Assembly (NCBI GenBank): GCA_014549065.1
Contig: JACDOX010000172.1
Coordinates: forward strand, 662,217-726,216
Direction of reading: 5' to 3'
Source of the DNA: Cardinalis cardinalis
Lineage: Eukaryota; Chordata; Aves; Passeriformes; Cardinalidae
DNA length: 64,000 nucleotides
Shown here piece by piece: positions 14,353-24,134 of the stretch. The notes beneath the pieces were generated by a model. It was not told the DNA's origin, made no database searches, and saw only the letters and a program-made list of their open reading frames with translations. A program made the translations under genes and the position numbers. The number at the start of each line of letters is the position of its first letter. Position 1 is the first letter of the stretch.

Positions 14353-15679
14353 TATTATGTGCATGTTATAAAATTATAAACAAGTGTGTATGTTTTGTGT
14401 GTATTGCTTCTTGGTAGATAATGAATACATCATCGCACAAGTCTAACTCACGAGAATAAAATCTCTAATACATTGCTAACTTGAGAAAAGTTACCTTTCA
14501 AAATTTATAGCTGCTAGTAGTAAGAGTTAGAAACAGTTAAGTCATTTATGGTTAAGTCTATAATGCATATATTATAGAACGATGTGTTGAGCGGTGTGTC
14601 TTCTGGAAGCTGCAATGTACACATTTTGGAAAAAGTATCGTACTACTGCTCTTGAGAAAACTGAGATTGGTACATAATCTGAACACCTTTTCAAAAACTT
14701 GTTTTCCAGATCATCCTCTTTCATGCAATATAATGTTTTGGTTTGCATTTCTTTGGCCTGAGTCATGCCAAACACCCACATAAAATGTTAAATCTTCCTC
14801 ATATGCAAGTCTACAATTTACTAGGCACATATCAAATTAGGAAAAAACCTTATCTTGAGTCCTGGGAAAGAAATGCTGAATTTTGCTCTTTAAATTTGGT
14901 GCTTCCAAGATTTTTCCTTAACATCCTGGTGCTGAGATGATGGACTGATTGCCCACAACAGGCACAAGGTGTGCCAAAGATTCAATGCACAGTCCATCAG
15001 CCTCCCCAAACACAGACTTACAAGAGCTAACAAAAGGATTTCCACAAACAGTTGATCCAAAATGCCACTTTGAGTTCTAAATGACAACAGCTTTATTTGA
15101 TAAAAAACATATATGTATTTCCCTCACTAAAACCGGCACAGCATATTTATATGTCACTCATCACCCTGATATCTCAAAATTTTTAAAATGTTTTGAAGTA
15201 GGAATTCTGTCTTCACTACATGTACTCTCTTCCTTGCCAAAACATGGAGTAAGAACCTCAACTAGAGACACAGCTTAGCTCCTAGGGTAGGAAATATGGT
15301 GAACATGCTGAAGAAACCAAAAAAAAAAAAAAAAGAATTATGCTATTTTTTAAGAAATTAATTCTTAATGGAATTACTTTATTTTGCTGTATTCTCAGGC
15401 CAGTTCTGAGATCTTGGTTCCCAGATTCAGTAACCAGAGGGCAGTTAAGAAATGGGGAGACAACTTTGTCACATTTCTATGCTAAGTCACTTTATAGTCA
15501 GTTTCAATCAGTGCCTTTTCAGGCTGGTGTGTATGCTACTTAAATATTGAGACAGTGCTTACTGGCCTGAAAGAAACAGAGAGTTTTACATAAACCTTTG
15601 TCTGGCTTTCCAGCTTATGTCCTCACCATCCATCTCTGCATAAGCTTTCTTGTAGATTTTGAATCAAATGATGTGGGAA

Positions 15680-15723
15680 GCTGAATCTGCAGATCTGAAC
15701 TGCAGCTGAACTGCAGATCTGAG
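15680..15723. repeat. Tandem duplication of about 23 bp rich in CTGCAG
   Basis: GCTGAATCTGCAGATCTGA and GCTGAACTGCAGATCTGA occur head to tail with a CTGCA spacer. The units also contain the palindromes CTGCAG and AGATCT. Confidence 0.85.
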
Positions 15724-16468
15724 CCCTCTGTCATATTTACTTTTGGTATTGTCTGAAAAATCTACACAGTCTGCAGCCAAAGATTTGAGTGCATTCCTGT
15801 AGCTTCTTATGGATGTGACAGACAGAGCTGCTGACATGCAGGGGCACAGCTGGCAGGAAGGTGGAGGATGCCACCAGAGCTGAGGGGCCAGCAGCTGCGT
15901 CTTTGGACACCCTTTGCACCTCAGGGGCCCCTGACAGCGGACAGCTGGCTCAGGAAACTATACCTTGACACCTTTCTTCATCCTCTTGCTCAGAAAAGGG
16001 AGGATATACTCTACAAGGCTAAGACATCTCCAAGCATCAAGTGAAAGTTATTTTGGCACCAAGCAACTTGTATTCTTAAAGGATGCAATCATATTTCTTT
16101 CTGACATATGGGGAATGGATGGGTTACAGTACCACAGGCCATTCCCTGAATTCCCTGCAGCCATTCTCCTCTAGTTATGTGTCAGAAGCTTTACAGCCTA
16201 TCTGTCATATTATAAAATATTCTCTAGACGCTCATTTGCTTATATTTAGTTCTACCCTGTAGCATTTTTTTCCTGACCTTTTCTTTCTTTTGCCAGTGGC
16301 AAGTCATTATTAAATTATGCATAAATTTACTTAAATTCTTTGTTTATATTACATTTGGAGATCAGAGAGTGAACAGGAGTTTTAAATGATGAATCAGTCC
16401 ATTCAGCTTCCCCTTGGTGTACCAGCTGGAAGGATTCACAATGACCTGATCTCTCCATTAAGCATAAT

Positions 16469-16942
16469 GAAACCGACAGTCTAAGGGGCAGCAAATAATT
16501 TTCTTGTGCTTGTTGAGAACAGTTTTCTGAAGGCCAAACTTTTCAGTCTCTTTCTCCAATATTTAAATGTCACATCACTCCATCCATGCCCGTGAGGACA
16601 GGAGCAATTGCAAAGGGTCAATTCAGAAGGAAAATCTGAGGGTCCTTTATTTTGGCGCAGTAACAGGAGTGCTCCCGAATACAGCCAAACACTAAGACCT
16701 CCAAGAAGGGGCAATCCCAATTTTTTCACACTCTCATGGAACATTCTAGCAACATTCTAACCAATCACAATGGATACATAACTCATATTAACATAGTAAC
16801 TCCCATGACCCCGTCGGAACAAACTTTAACTCTCACAAACTTGAAACAGTGTTCCCTAGCTTAGGGTGTTGCTTTCCGTGGCCTTGGGTTGATCCTGGCA
16901 ACAGCTGGCTTGCTGGCCAGGCCAGGCCACTGGACCTCCACA
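16469..16942 (-). mobile_element. Probable solo LTR of an endogenous retrovirus, minus strand
   Basis: On the minus strand a segment of about 470 bases starts TGTGGAGGTCCAGTGG (from 16942). It holds a CCAAT-type box (complement of CCAAT at 16761-16765) and, about 110 bases on, AATAAA (complement of TTTATT, 16646-16651), and ends near GGTTTCA (16470). TG...CA ends with promoter and poly(A) signals in this order are what an LTR shows. I could not find a clear target-site duplication. No gag, pol or env is next to it. The ORF at 16481-16744 is then incidental. Confidence 0.45.
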
Positions 16943-17279
16943 TTTAAAACTATATTAAGATGTGATCAGGCCAAACTTGTACCAGAGCATGAGGCCAAAT
17001 TAAGACAACCATTATGTGGGGCATTCATCTGCACAGCAGGGTAAGAATCACTGCAGCTGAAATAACAGACTGGAAAAAAGAAATAATGATTTTAGGAAAA
17101 CACAAGTTAAATTCAATAATCAAGCCACAGAAAAATATTATATTTATCAGCTCTAGCACTATCTAATACTTAAAATTGATGAGCAGTAGTTACTGAATCC
17201 ACATAAAATTTGATATTAAGATCAGGATTCCATTTTTATCTTTATGCTTTATTCAAAAAAGGTAACTTCATGTGAAAGG

Positions 17280-17346
17280 TATCTCTGGAAGCCCAAGCTT
17301 CCAGAGATATCAAATCTGTATGTGAGAAATCTGTATGTGAGAAATC
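17280..17346. repeat. Hairpin followed by a 15-bp tandem duplication
   Basis: TATCTCTGGAAGC (17280-17292) and its exact complement (17297-17309) enclose CCAA. Directly after come two exact copies of AAATCTGTATGTGAG (17312-17326, 17327-17341) and a partial third. Confidence 0.95.
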
Positions 17347-17679
17347 AAATGCTGTATGTCCAGCTAAGATAAAACACAGCATCTGAATTAATTTTTATCT
17401 TCTTATATTTTTTTTAATGTTGCTTTTTGCTGTTTCAAAGTGTGCAGTCTGGTAAGGTATAATTTGTTTTTTCCCTGCCTTTCCTGGAGCTTGAAGGGTG
17501 TCTCCACAGCTAATTGCTTTGCAGGCTTTCACATATGGTATACATAACACATTGATTTTTAATACTTCAGAAATCACTTGCAGTTAAGTCTCCTTTTATA
17601 TACTGACAAAGTAGGACAGTGCCTCCCAACTTCAGCTTCAGGAACAACTAAAGCAGAAAGGGCTTCCTTGGAAGAGGAT

Positions 17680-18557
17680 AAAGCTCAGCTGCAGCAGGGC
17701 CATCTGACCACCCTGACCTGTGCAGGCAAATGCACCAGTTTTAATGTCAAGCAGCATACCTGACAACTTAGGTTGGAGACCTGAGCAGAGATAAACCATC
17801 TGAAATTCATCAAAGGCAAAAGCAGGGTCCTGCAGCTTGGGAGGAATAAGCCCAGGCACCAGCACAGACTGGGGGTGGATCTGCTGGAAAGCAGCTCTGT
17901 GGAGAATAACCTGAAGGTCCAGGTGGACCACAAGCTGTCCATGAGCCAGCAGTGTGTCCTGGTGGCCAAGAATATTGTCCTGGGGTGCATTAGGAAAAGC
18001 ACTGCCAGCAGGGTGAGGGGGGTGATCCTGTCCTTCTACTCAGCCCTGGTGAGGCACATCTGGAGTGCTGTGTCCAGTTCTGGGCTCCTCAGGACAGGAG
18101 ATACAAGGAGCTCCTGGAGAGAGACCAGAAAAGATCTACAGAGTTGCTCCAGGGTCTGGATAGTGTTGCAAGAAAAGGATGAGGGAGATGGGTCTGTTCA
18201 GCCTGGAGAAGATATGACTGAGATGGAATGTCACCACTGTCTGTGAGTATCTGAAGGGCGAGTGGCAAGAGGATGGAGCCAGCTCTGCTCAATGGTGCAA
18301 AGGCAATGGGCACAAACTGATGCACAGCAAGTTCCACCCAAATATGAGGAAGAACTTTACTGTGCAGGTGACCAGGCACTGGAACAGATTGCAGGGAGAG
18401 GCTGTGCAGTTTCCTTCGCTGGAGATAATCAAGAATATTCACTTGGATGCAATCCTGTGACATGTACTCTAGCATGACCCTTCCTTCTTGAGCAGGGATG
18501 CTGAACTACATGACCTACTGCAGTCCCTTTCAATTTGATTCATTCTGTGATAACCAG
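17680..18557 (+). mobile_element. CR1 LINE, 3' part, plus strand
   Basis: The order of landmarks fits a + strand CR1. They are the end of the reverse transcriptase ORF (CTGAAATTCATCAAAGGCAA, GCAGGGTCCTGCAGCTTGGG, CTGTCCATGAGCCAGCAGTG, GTCCTGGGGTGCATTAGG), then GTGAGGCACATCTGGAGTGC, TGTCCAGTTCTGGGCTCCTC, TGTTCAGCCTGGAGAAGA and GTGACCAGGCACTGGAACAG, and finally CAGTCCCTTTCAATTTGATT with ATTCTGTGATA at the 3' end. Stops and frame changes show it is dead. The 5' limit is approximate. It is the longest + strand CR1 copy in the window. Confidence 0.9.
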
Positions 18558-21500
18558 TGATAATTTTAGGAGTATTTATTCTTTTTCTTAAATATGTGGC
18601 ATTGGGGGGGAAAAAACCCATGACAAAACAAGTCAAGAATTTAGTAGTAAGGACCCATGTGAAAGCCATCAAAATAAAATAAAAAAGTCTGAGGTATGCA
18701 AGTTTATAAGGTTTTAAAGATGTTTTATCCATACCTGCTTTTATACCATCTTGTTCGTTGCACTTTCTTACTCACCCTTTTATTTCCTTTATAAAATTTA
18801 TATACATTTATAACAGTTCTTACTTACATACCCCTGTTACTACTGTGAAGATTTGTGGGAGGGAGATCCTTGCTGCCATCACACCACTCCTGCTGCCTCT
18901 TTGTTAAACCCTTTGCCTTGATACTAAGTGTGTTTGTTGTTTCTTTACATGGTAACCTCTAAAATACATAATGTCTCTTCCTCTGTATTGGTAGAGCTTT
19001 TATCATAACTGGGTTTTAGGACCTATTATCACAAAAAATAATTAATAGTGCAAAGCAAGTCATATGTTCAAAGAAGTTTGAAAGCAGCCAACATCAAATT
19101 TTAAACTGTTACCAAAATTTTGCACACTCTTCATCAAATGCATCTTCAATGTTAATTGTCAAATATAGTCTTCAACAGATCTTTAACAGCACAGTTTTCT
19201 ATGCCAATGAAGTGCCATACTCACATGCACCATTTCTTTTTGCAGCTCTAAAGAAGTCCATTTTTAACATGGGCTCATACTATTCCTGAACAGCACAACC
19301 ACGTAGTGTAATTGAAAAAGAATTCATACACAAGCTCTAATCTGCTCTGACTTCACCGGATGGAGCAAATACTAGTTACAAGATCACACTAATTACAAGA
19401 TAATGGGCATAGCAATTAGTATTATCAACTATGCCAGTTAATGGCAGTATTAGTCACTCCAGAATACAATCTTCATGCCTTCTATTTCTTTGTCATTGGC
19501 ATCTTGTGATCAATTAAAAGGTAAATAGAGTTTCTTAATTGCGAGCAGTCCAGGCACGACTTGTTAGACTGAGTTTTGTTCTCTTCTTAGTGTTTCAAGT
19601 ACTCCTTACATATAGCAACTACTCCAAATAATTGCCACTGCTGTCAGGTTTGGCATCAAAATGCTAGTGATGAATTATTTTTTAAAGTATTCAGCAATTA
19701 CTTGCAGTATTTTTTACTTTTAGAATTTGTCTACTGACGAAGTATGCTTGTTAAAGGTGTTAAATATGAATAGTCTTGAAATATTGCCTGAATAAGCTGT
19801 ATAAAAATACCTCTTTATGTAATCTTTACTTTGGTGAGAGTCACAGTAGTATTTTTACACTAAGCTGTTCTTTTTAGTAACAAATAAAATTCATTAATGA
19901 CTCACAAGCAGGTAACTACTTGGCTTATGTTTAATGTCAAATAAAACAAGCCTCCAAAACTCATAAATATCAGGCTATCCATTGTTCACTTGACAAGAGC
20001 AGTCGACAGTGATTTTTTGTAAATAGGAAGGATGATGATAATGGGCCATGCTGTATGGATTTGGACAGATGGTATTTGTCAGAGAACAGCTCTTCTTTCA
20101 AGAAATAAGTAGATTTTGGATAAATATAGAGCAAGAAACAGGTTGGTTTATGCTCATGATGATATTCTGGTTTATTTTCTTTAGGCTATAATGGTGCATT
20201 CTCTCAGTCCCTGGAAAAGCTGTCATGTTTGCAAGTAAAAGTGAGAATAGTCAACACTGATGACAATTCACAGATCTTTAACAAAGTGCAGTTAAATTAA
20301 AAAGCTCTGTACATCACTATTATATCAGTAGGAAACTTGAACTATATTGTGCACTGAAAACAACAAAAAAACCCTCAAAGGCTGCTGCAGTACAGCATTT
20401 GCTTAAGTCTATGGTTTTCCTGATCAGAAAAAAAAATATTCCTTTTCTAGTATTTGCAAAGTAATGTGTAGTTTCATTGTTTATGTATCTACATATATGT
20501 ATCTGCATATCTCAGATCTTCTCAAAATGCACTGCTACAATAGTGGTTTTATCTGGATTCAGGACACAAACCTAACCAAAGTGGCATATTGATGTTAGAT
20601 TTGGCCTTCTCTTGGTTACTGCAGATAGACCTAGTCAGAAAGTCCTTCTGGAGTACGGGTAGTGTGGATGGAAACCTCAAACAGAAGACCCTCTACTGGA
20701 TCTGGCTCTGTTAGAGATATTTTCTTTTATGTTCCTACCAGTGCTAGTATGTTCCAATTACTTTGGAAAGATTGACATTTCTGGCAGTTTTTGATGCTTT
20801 AACAACCATTTCCACCAGACCTGCTCTAAATAAGTTTGCAATTCACAAGGACAAGTAGGCATCCAAATGTCATACAGGCTCCTGAGTCCAGTATTTGTGC
20901 CCCTATATTTTCTGCTAACAGGCATTTGATACCAAAATTCAGGAAAAAGAAAAGAAGTCCTTAACACTAGTGAAGCTGGTATTCTTTATTTAGCCAGATG
21001 CATGATTTTAGCCAGATGCAGAAATCATGCATGCTGAGAATAGAAAAAGTTCCTGTTTACTATTCTTTACATACATATTCATTGATTTTCCTGGAATAAA
21101 CATACATTGATAATGATTTCCCTGAAATCACTGACATATGTTCTTTCCCCTCTGTGCATGCATCCTTCTGTCCTGGGGGTCTCGGCGTCCCTGGTGGTCA
21201 GCGACTCCAAAGTCATACCTGACTACCTGCTGAACTGGTGAAACTTGGCACAGCCGAGCTCCTACTTTCCAGTTGTTGTTCCTACAGAATAAGCGTTATG
21301 TGGTTCCACAGGCCAGTGGTTTTTGAAGAGTAAGCACTGTATTAGCCCACCAGGTGCAAACAATTTTTCATCTGACATCACATTCACAAACTAAGCCAAA
21401 TCCTTCTCCTCAGGATGATTTTCAAACTGCAAAAATTCCCTGCCTAACATAATTTGTCCAGTGGGGACAGGAAATCCCTGTAATCCAAGGATAACAGCAA

Positions 21501-22142
21501 TTGCTTGATGGGAGGGGAAATTTATTTGCTATTTCTGCTGGTTAGCAAGGATCTGAATCCAAATTTCCCACCACCCTTCAAAATGCTCTGGAAAATGCAA
21601 CTGGAAGTTCTGGGCGAGACTCCCAATTTTTGCTGTCAGTGGTTTTCCATGTTGCATAAGTAATTAAATGTTCATGGGGTTGTTTCAGTGCTCAAAATCA
21701 CTGGAAATGTTTTGTGTCTCTTCATTTTACTTGCAGGAGTAACAGAACAACTTCCCATTGAGGTGCATCCTTGGAGTTGGCACCAACCAGCCCTGTCACA
21801 TGGAATCAGGTCATCAGTGATTAACTGCTCCAAGAGCTTAATCATTCATTGCCAATCTAAATGACTGAATTAAGTGTCTAATCACACATCTGGTGTAAAA
21901 AGAAATGCTTTTATTGATGCTTTAAGCAGAGGCTACTGGGATTTTGGCTGCCTGCAGATCAGTCACATGGCCCCACCTCAGTGTGCAAACAAAAACTGTG
22001 TGTCTCCACGTGGATATTTCAATGTGCTCACCAGGGCTGGTGCAACAGGCTGGGCAATCCCAACACTGAACATCACCACCAGTGACTGCACCAGTACAAT
22101 TCCTGCCCTGGCCCTCTTCCCCCACACCGAGGGAGAGGGAAA
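18558..22142. other. No gene seen, proximal upstream flank of AOPEP
   Basis: AT-rich with no recognised coding sequence. Enhancers could lie here, but nothing in the sequence marks them. A moderately GC-rich patch sits at 21160-21260. Confidence 0.6.
20991..21031. repeat. Direct plus inverted repeat
   Basis: TTTAGCCAGATGCA occurs twice, and TGCATGATTT (20999-21008) pairs with AAATCATGCA (21022-21031). It is a short local rearrangement and nothing else is attached to it. Confidence 0.85.
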
Positions 22143-22600
22143 TTCAGAATCACAAAATAGTTAGGGTTGGAAGGGACCTTTGGAAATGATCCAGTCCAAC
22201 ACCCCCACCCAGGTAGGGTTACTTACAGCAGATTAAATAGGAACACATCCATGTGGGTTTTGAGTATCTCCAGAGAGGGAAACCTTTCATATCCTGCACA
22301 GCCTGTTCTGTAACCTTCAATTTAAAAGAAATTCTTCCGTATGTAAAGGAAGTGAAATTTCTTATGTTTATGGCCACTGTTTATGACCTCTTCCTGTTGC
22401 TCCTTGTCTCTCTTTTACTGAGGAGCCCAGAACTGGACACAGCACTCCAGATGTGGCCTCATGAGGGCCGAGCAGACGGAGAGCACCACCTCCCTCAACC
22501 TTCTACATTCTTCCCGATGCTCCAGGACACCCTTGGCCCTCCTGGCCACAAGGGCGCTGCCGGCTGATGGGCAACTTGTCATCCACCAAATCAGCCTCTA
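22143..22600 (-). mobile_element. CR1 LINE, 3' end, minus strand, next to the promoter
   Basis: The + strand begins with the inverted CR1 3' end (AATCACAAAATAGTTAGGGT then TGGAAGGGACC, GATCCAGTCCAACACCC). It continues through GTATCTCCAGAGAGGGA, CAGAACTGGACACAGCACTC, AGATGTGGCCTCATGAGGGC and GGCAACTTGTCATCCACCA. These are the usual CR1 landmarks read backwards. The copy is 5'-truncated and its 5' side stops a few tens of bases before the CpG island. Confidence 0.9.
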
Positions 22601-22675
22601 GCTGGGGGGGCAAGGCCAGCTCTGCTGACAGCAGACGCCTAACACTCGGTTGCCCGCACCGGGGCCGGCGAAGGC

Positions 22676-22870
22676 CGCGGCGGTGGCGGTGGCGGTGGCG
22701 GTGGCGGAGCGGGCCCGGGCGGTGCCGGGGCCAGTACCGGCGGCGGGGCGGACCCGGGCGGTGCCAGTGCTGGTGCCGGTGCCAGTGGCGGAGCGGGCCC
22801 GGGCGGTGCCAGTGCCAGTGCCAGTGCCGGCGCCGGTGGCAGCGGCGGTGGCGGCGGTGGGGCGGGCCCA
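22676..22870. repeat. GC-rich minisatellite in the CpG island
   Basis: A run of GGCGGT hexamers (22679-22709) is followed by larger imperfect units. Each larger unit contains GGCGGAGCGGGCCCGGGCGGTGCC or a variant (GGGGCGGACCCGGGCGGTGCC, GGGGCGGGCCCAGGCGG), and they are separated by CAGTGC/CGGTGC hexamer runs. The many GGCGG and GGG tracts on the + strand could form G-quadruplexes. Such tracts are unstable and hard to assemble, so the copy number may be wrong. Confidence 0.85.
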
Positions 22871-22871
22871 G

Positions 22872-22889
22872 GCGGATGAGCTCATCCGC
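22872..22889. repeat. 18-bp perfect palindrome in the promoter island
   Basis: GCGGATGAG is immediately followed by its reverse complement CTCATCCGC. It sits between the minisatellite and the GC box. The core TGAGCTCA resembles a spaced AP-1/MARE-like half-site pair (TGA..TCA), but binding is only a guess. Confidence 0.7.
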
Positions 22890-22919
22890 GGGCGCCGCGG
22901 CCGCGCCGTAGGGGCGGGG

Positions 22920-23077
22920 AGTTGAAGCCGGCGCGGCGCCGGGCGCAGGTTGGGTGGCGGCAGCGACGGCAGCAGCAGCTCGGGCGCCCGGCCGGCCCGG
23001 GCAGGGGACGGCGTGTCCCCGTGTGTCCCCGCACACGCCCCGGGAGCCGGCGCGCAGGCGGGGCAGTGGCCGCCGCT
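22920..23077 (+). other. AOPEP: Candidate non-coding exon 1 of AOPEP
   Basis: AOPEP normally begins with a non-coding exon inside its CpG island. A candidate ends at 23077 before GTAAGT, downstream of the GC box at 22911-22919. The start is arbitrary, and the donors at 22949 and 23192 are alternatives. This is an inference from position and splice-site strength only. Confidence 0.35.
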
Positions 23078-23865
23078 GTAAGTGTTCCTTCCCTGTCCGT
23101 CGTCCCCGTGCTTCCGGCCGGGTCCGGCCGCGCTCGGCCGGACGGGCTGGCCCCCTGTCCCGCAGCGCTTCCCGCCGCTCCACCGCGCCTCGTGAGAGGG
23201 AGACGCTGCTGGAAGTGACAACATTTTCTGTCCCTGCCTTTCCTCACAAACTAAATGGCTGCGGCCAGAGCATAGGGAGCAGTGGAGGGGGCGGAATGCA
23301 AGGCAGTAAGGAGTGTGCGGCCGGCGATCGCTGCGGTCCTTTTTCACGCAGCTTGGGTCAATGGCATTCTTGTGGGCTGCTAGTATCCTAAAAGAACTTT
23401 AAACGTGGATGTGTTCGACCCTCTCCAAATCTGTTCCGCTCATTGTCCTCTTTACAGTGGAAACACGTAGATGAAACTCCTGTCTTAATAAATGGTGGCA
23501 TGTAATTCATCTGAGGATCTCAGCTTAGTTTTATCCTTTACTTAGGATAATGGTTAGATTTCAGAGATCTAGTTAAATGGCTGAGATGGTTTGCCAGTGT
23601 CAACATTGAAAAGACTTTTTCTGATTCCAGCCTTAAGGATTTAGTTCTTTGACATTGTAGGTATTATTCATTAACTACAGTTGCATTAGGTTGAAAAAAG
23701 TCATTCTGTTTCAGGACACATTTTATTTGGGCGATTCATATGTATATTATCAGACATGCATGATCCATGTCCTGAAAGTCAGTCACACACAACCTTTCCT
23801 TGTGTATTTTGAATGGAAATAAAATCCAAGGTAGTTCCTCTTTAATGCTGTTCAGCGTGTCTATA

Positions 23866-23940
23866 GAATCACTCACTTTGAAGGGACCACTGAAGATTAT
23901 CTAGTCCCTGTTCAAGCAGGGTTAGGTATAGCAAATTTCC
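23866..23940 (-). mobile_element. Short CR1 tail fragment in AOPEP intron 1
   Basis: TAGAATCACTCACTTTGAAG, then GGGACCACTGAAGATTATCT and AGTCCCTGTTCAAGCAGGGT, match the inverted CR1 3' end. Only about 75 bases remain. Confidence 0.75.
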
Positions 23941-24089
23941 CAGGCCCATTTCCACCTTGATATAATTTTGTAAAGTAAAAACTGGAAAATTCTGTCCTTA
24001 CACAAGTGTTGGTCATGGGGTTTGTATTGTTGTATTGATTTTGTGGGGTAGTTGTTTTGCTTTTTAATTTTGGTGGGGTTTGTTCTTTT

Positions 24090-24100
24090 CTTTCTTTCTT

Positions 24101-24133
<33 letters not shown>
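24090..24133. repeat. (TTTC)n plus long T run in intron 1
   Basis: TTCTTTTCTTTCTTTCTTTC passes into an uninterrupted T run ending before GATAAATAAAG. Poly-Lys/poly-Glu ORFs read from the other strand are artefacts of this tract. Confidence 0.95.

Positions 24134-24134
<1 letters not shown>

Larger units (their letters stand above)
5101..16468. other. No gene seen, upstream intergenic stretch
   Basis: There is no recognisable exon, RNA gene or full repeat here beyond the listed tandem duplications and microsatellites. A single unresolved base lies at 10641 and a 16-base A run near 15320. The short ORFs have the composition of random AT-rich sequence. Confidence 0.6.
22640..23340. promoter_or_regulatory. 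CpG island, probable AOPEP promoter and first exon region
   Basis: A sharp island of GC- and CpG-rich sequence stands in otherwise AT-rich DNA, about 8 kb before the first AOPEP coding exon and in the right orientation for its transcription start. It contains a GC box (GGGGCGGGG, 22911-22919), an 18-bp palindrome at 22872-22889, GC-rich tandem repeats at 22676-22870, and several possible 5' splice sites (GT at 22949, 23078 with GTAAGT, and 23192 with GTGAGA). I see no TATA box, as expected for a CpG promoter. The transcription start cannot be fixed from sequence alone. Divergent transcription is possible. The long ORFs on both strands here are composition artefacts. Confidence 0.75.

Noticed and set aside
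17638..18475. Overlapping ORFs of 97 to 128 codons
   Set aside because: They lie within the + strand CR1 copy and are mostly in antisense or shifted frames.
1..22142. Exons of FBP1 or FBP2, which neighbour AOPEP in mammals
   Set aside because: No frame shows recognisable fructose-bisphosphatase sequence. The genes are probably further upstream.
22503..23391. Several long ORFs on both strands in the CpG island (up to about 249 codons)
   Set aside because: Stop codons are rare in GC-rich repeats. The proteins are Arg/Ala/Gly/Pro or His-Arg repeats with no domain, and all overlap each other in different frames.
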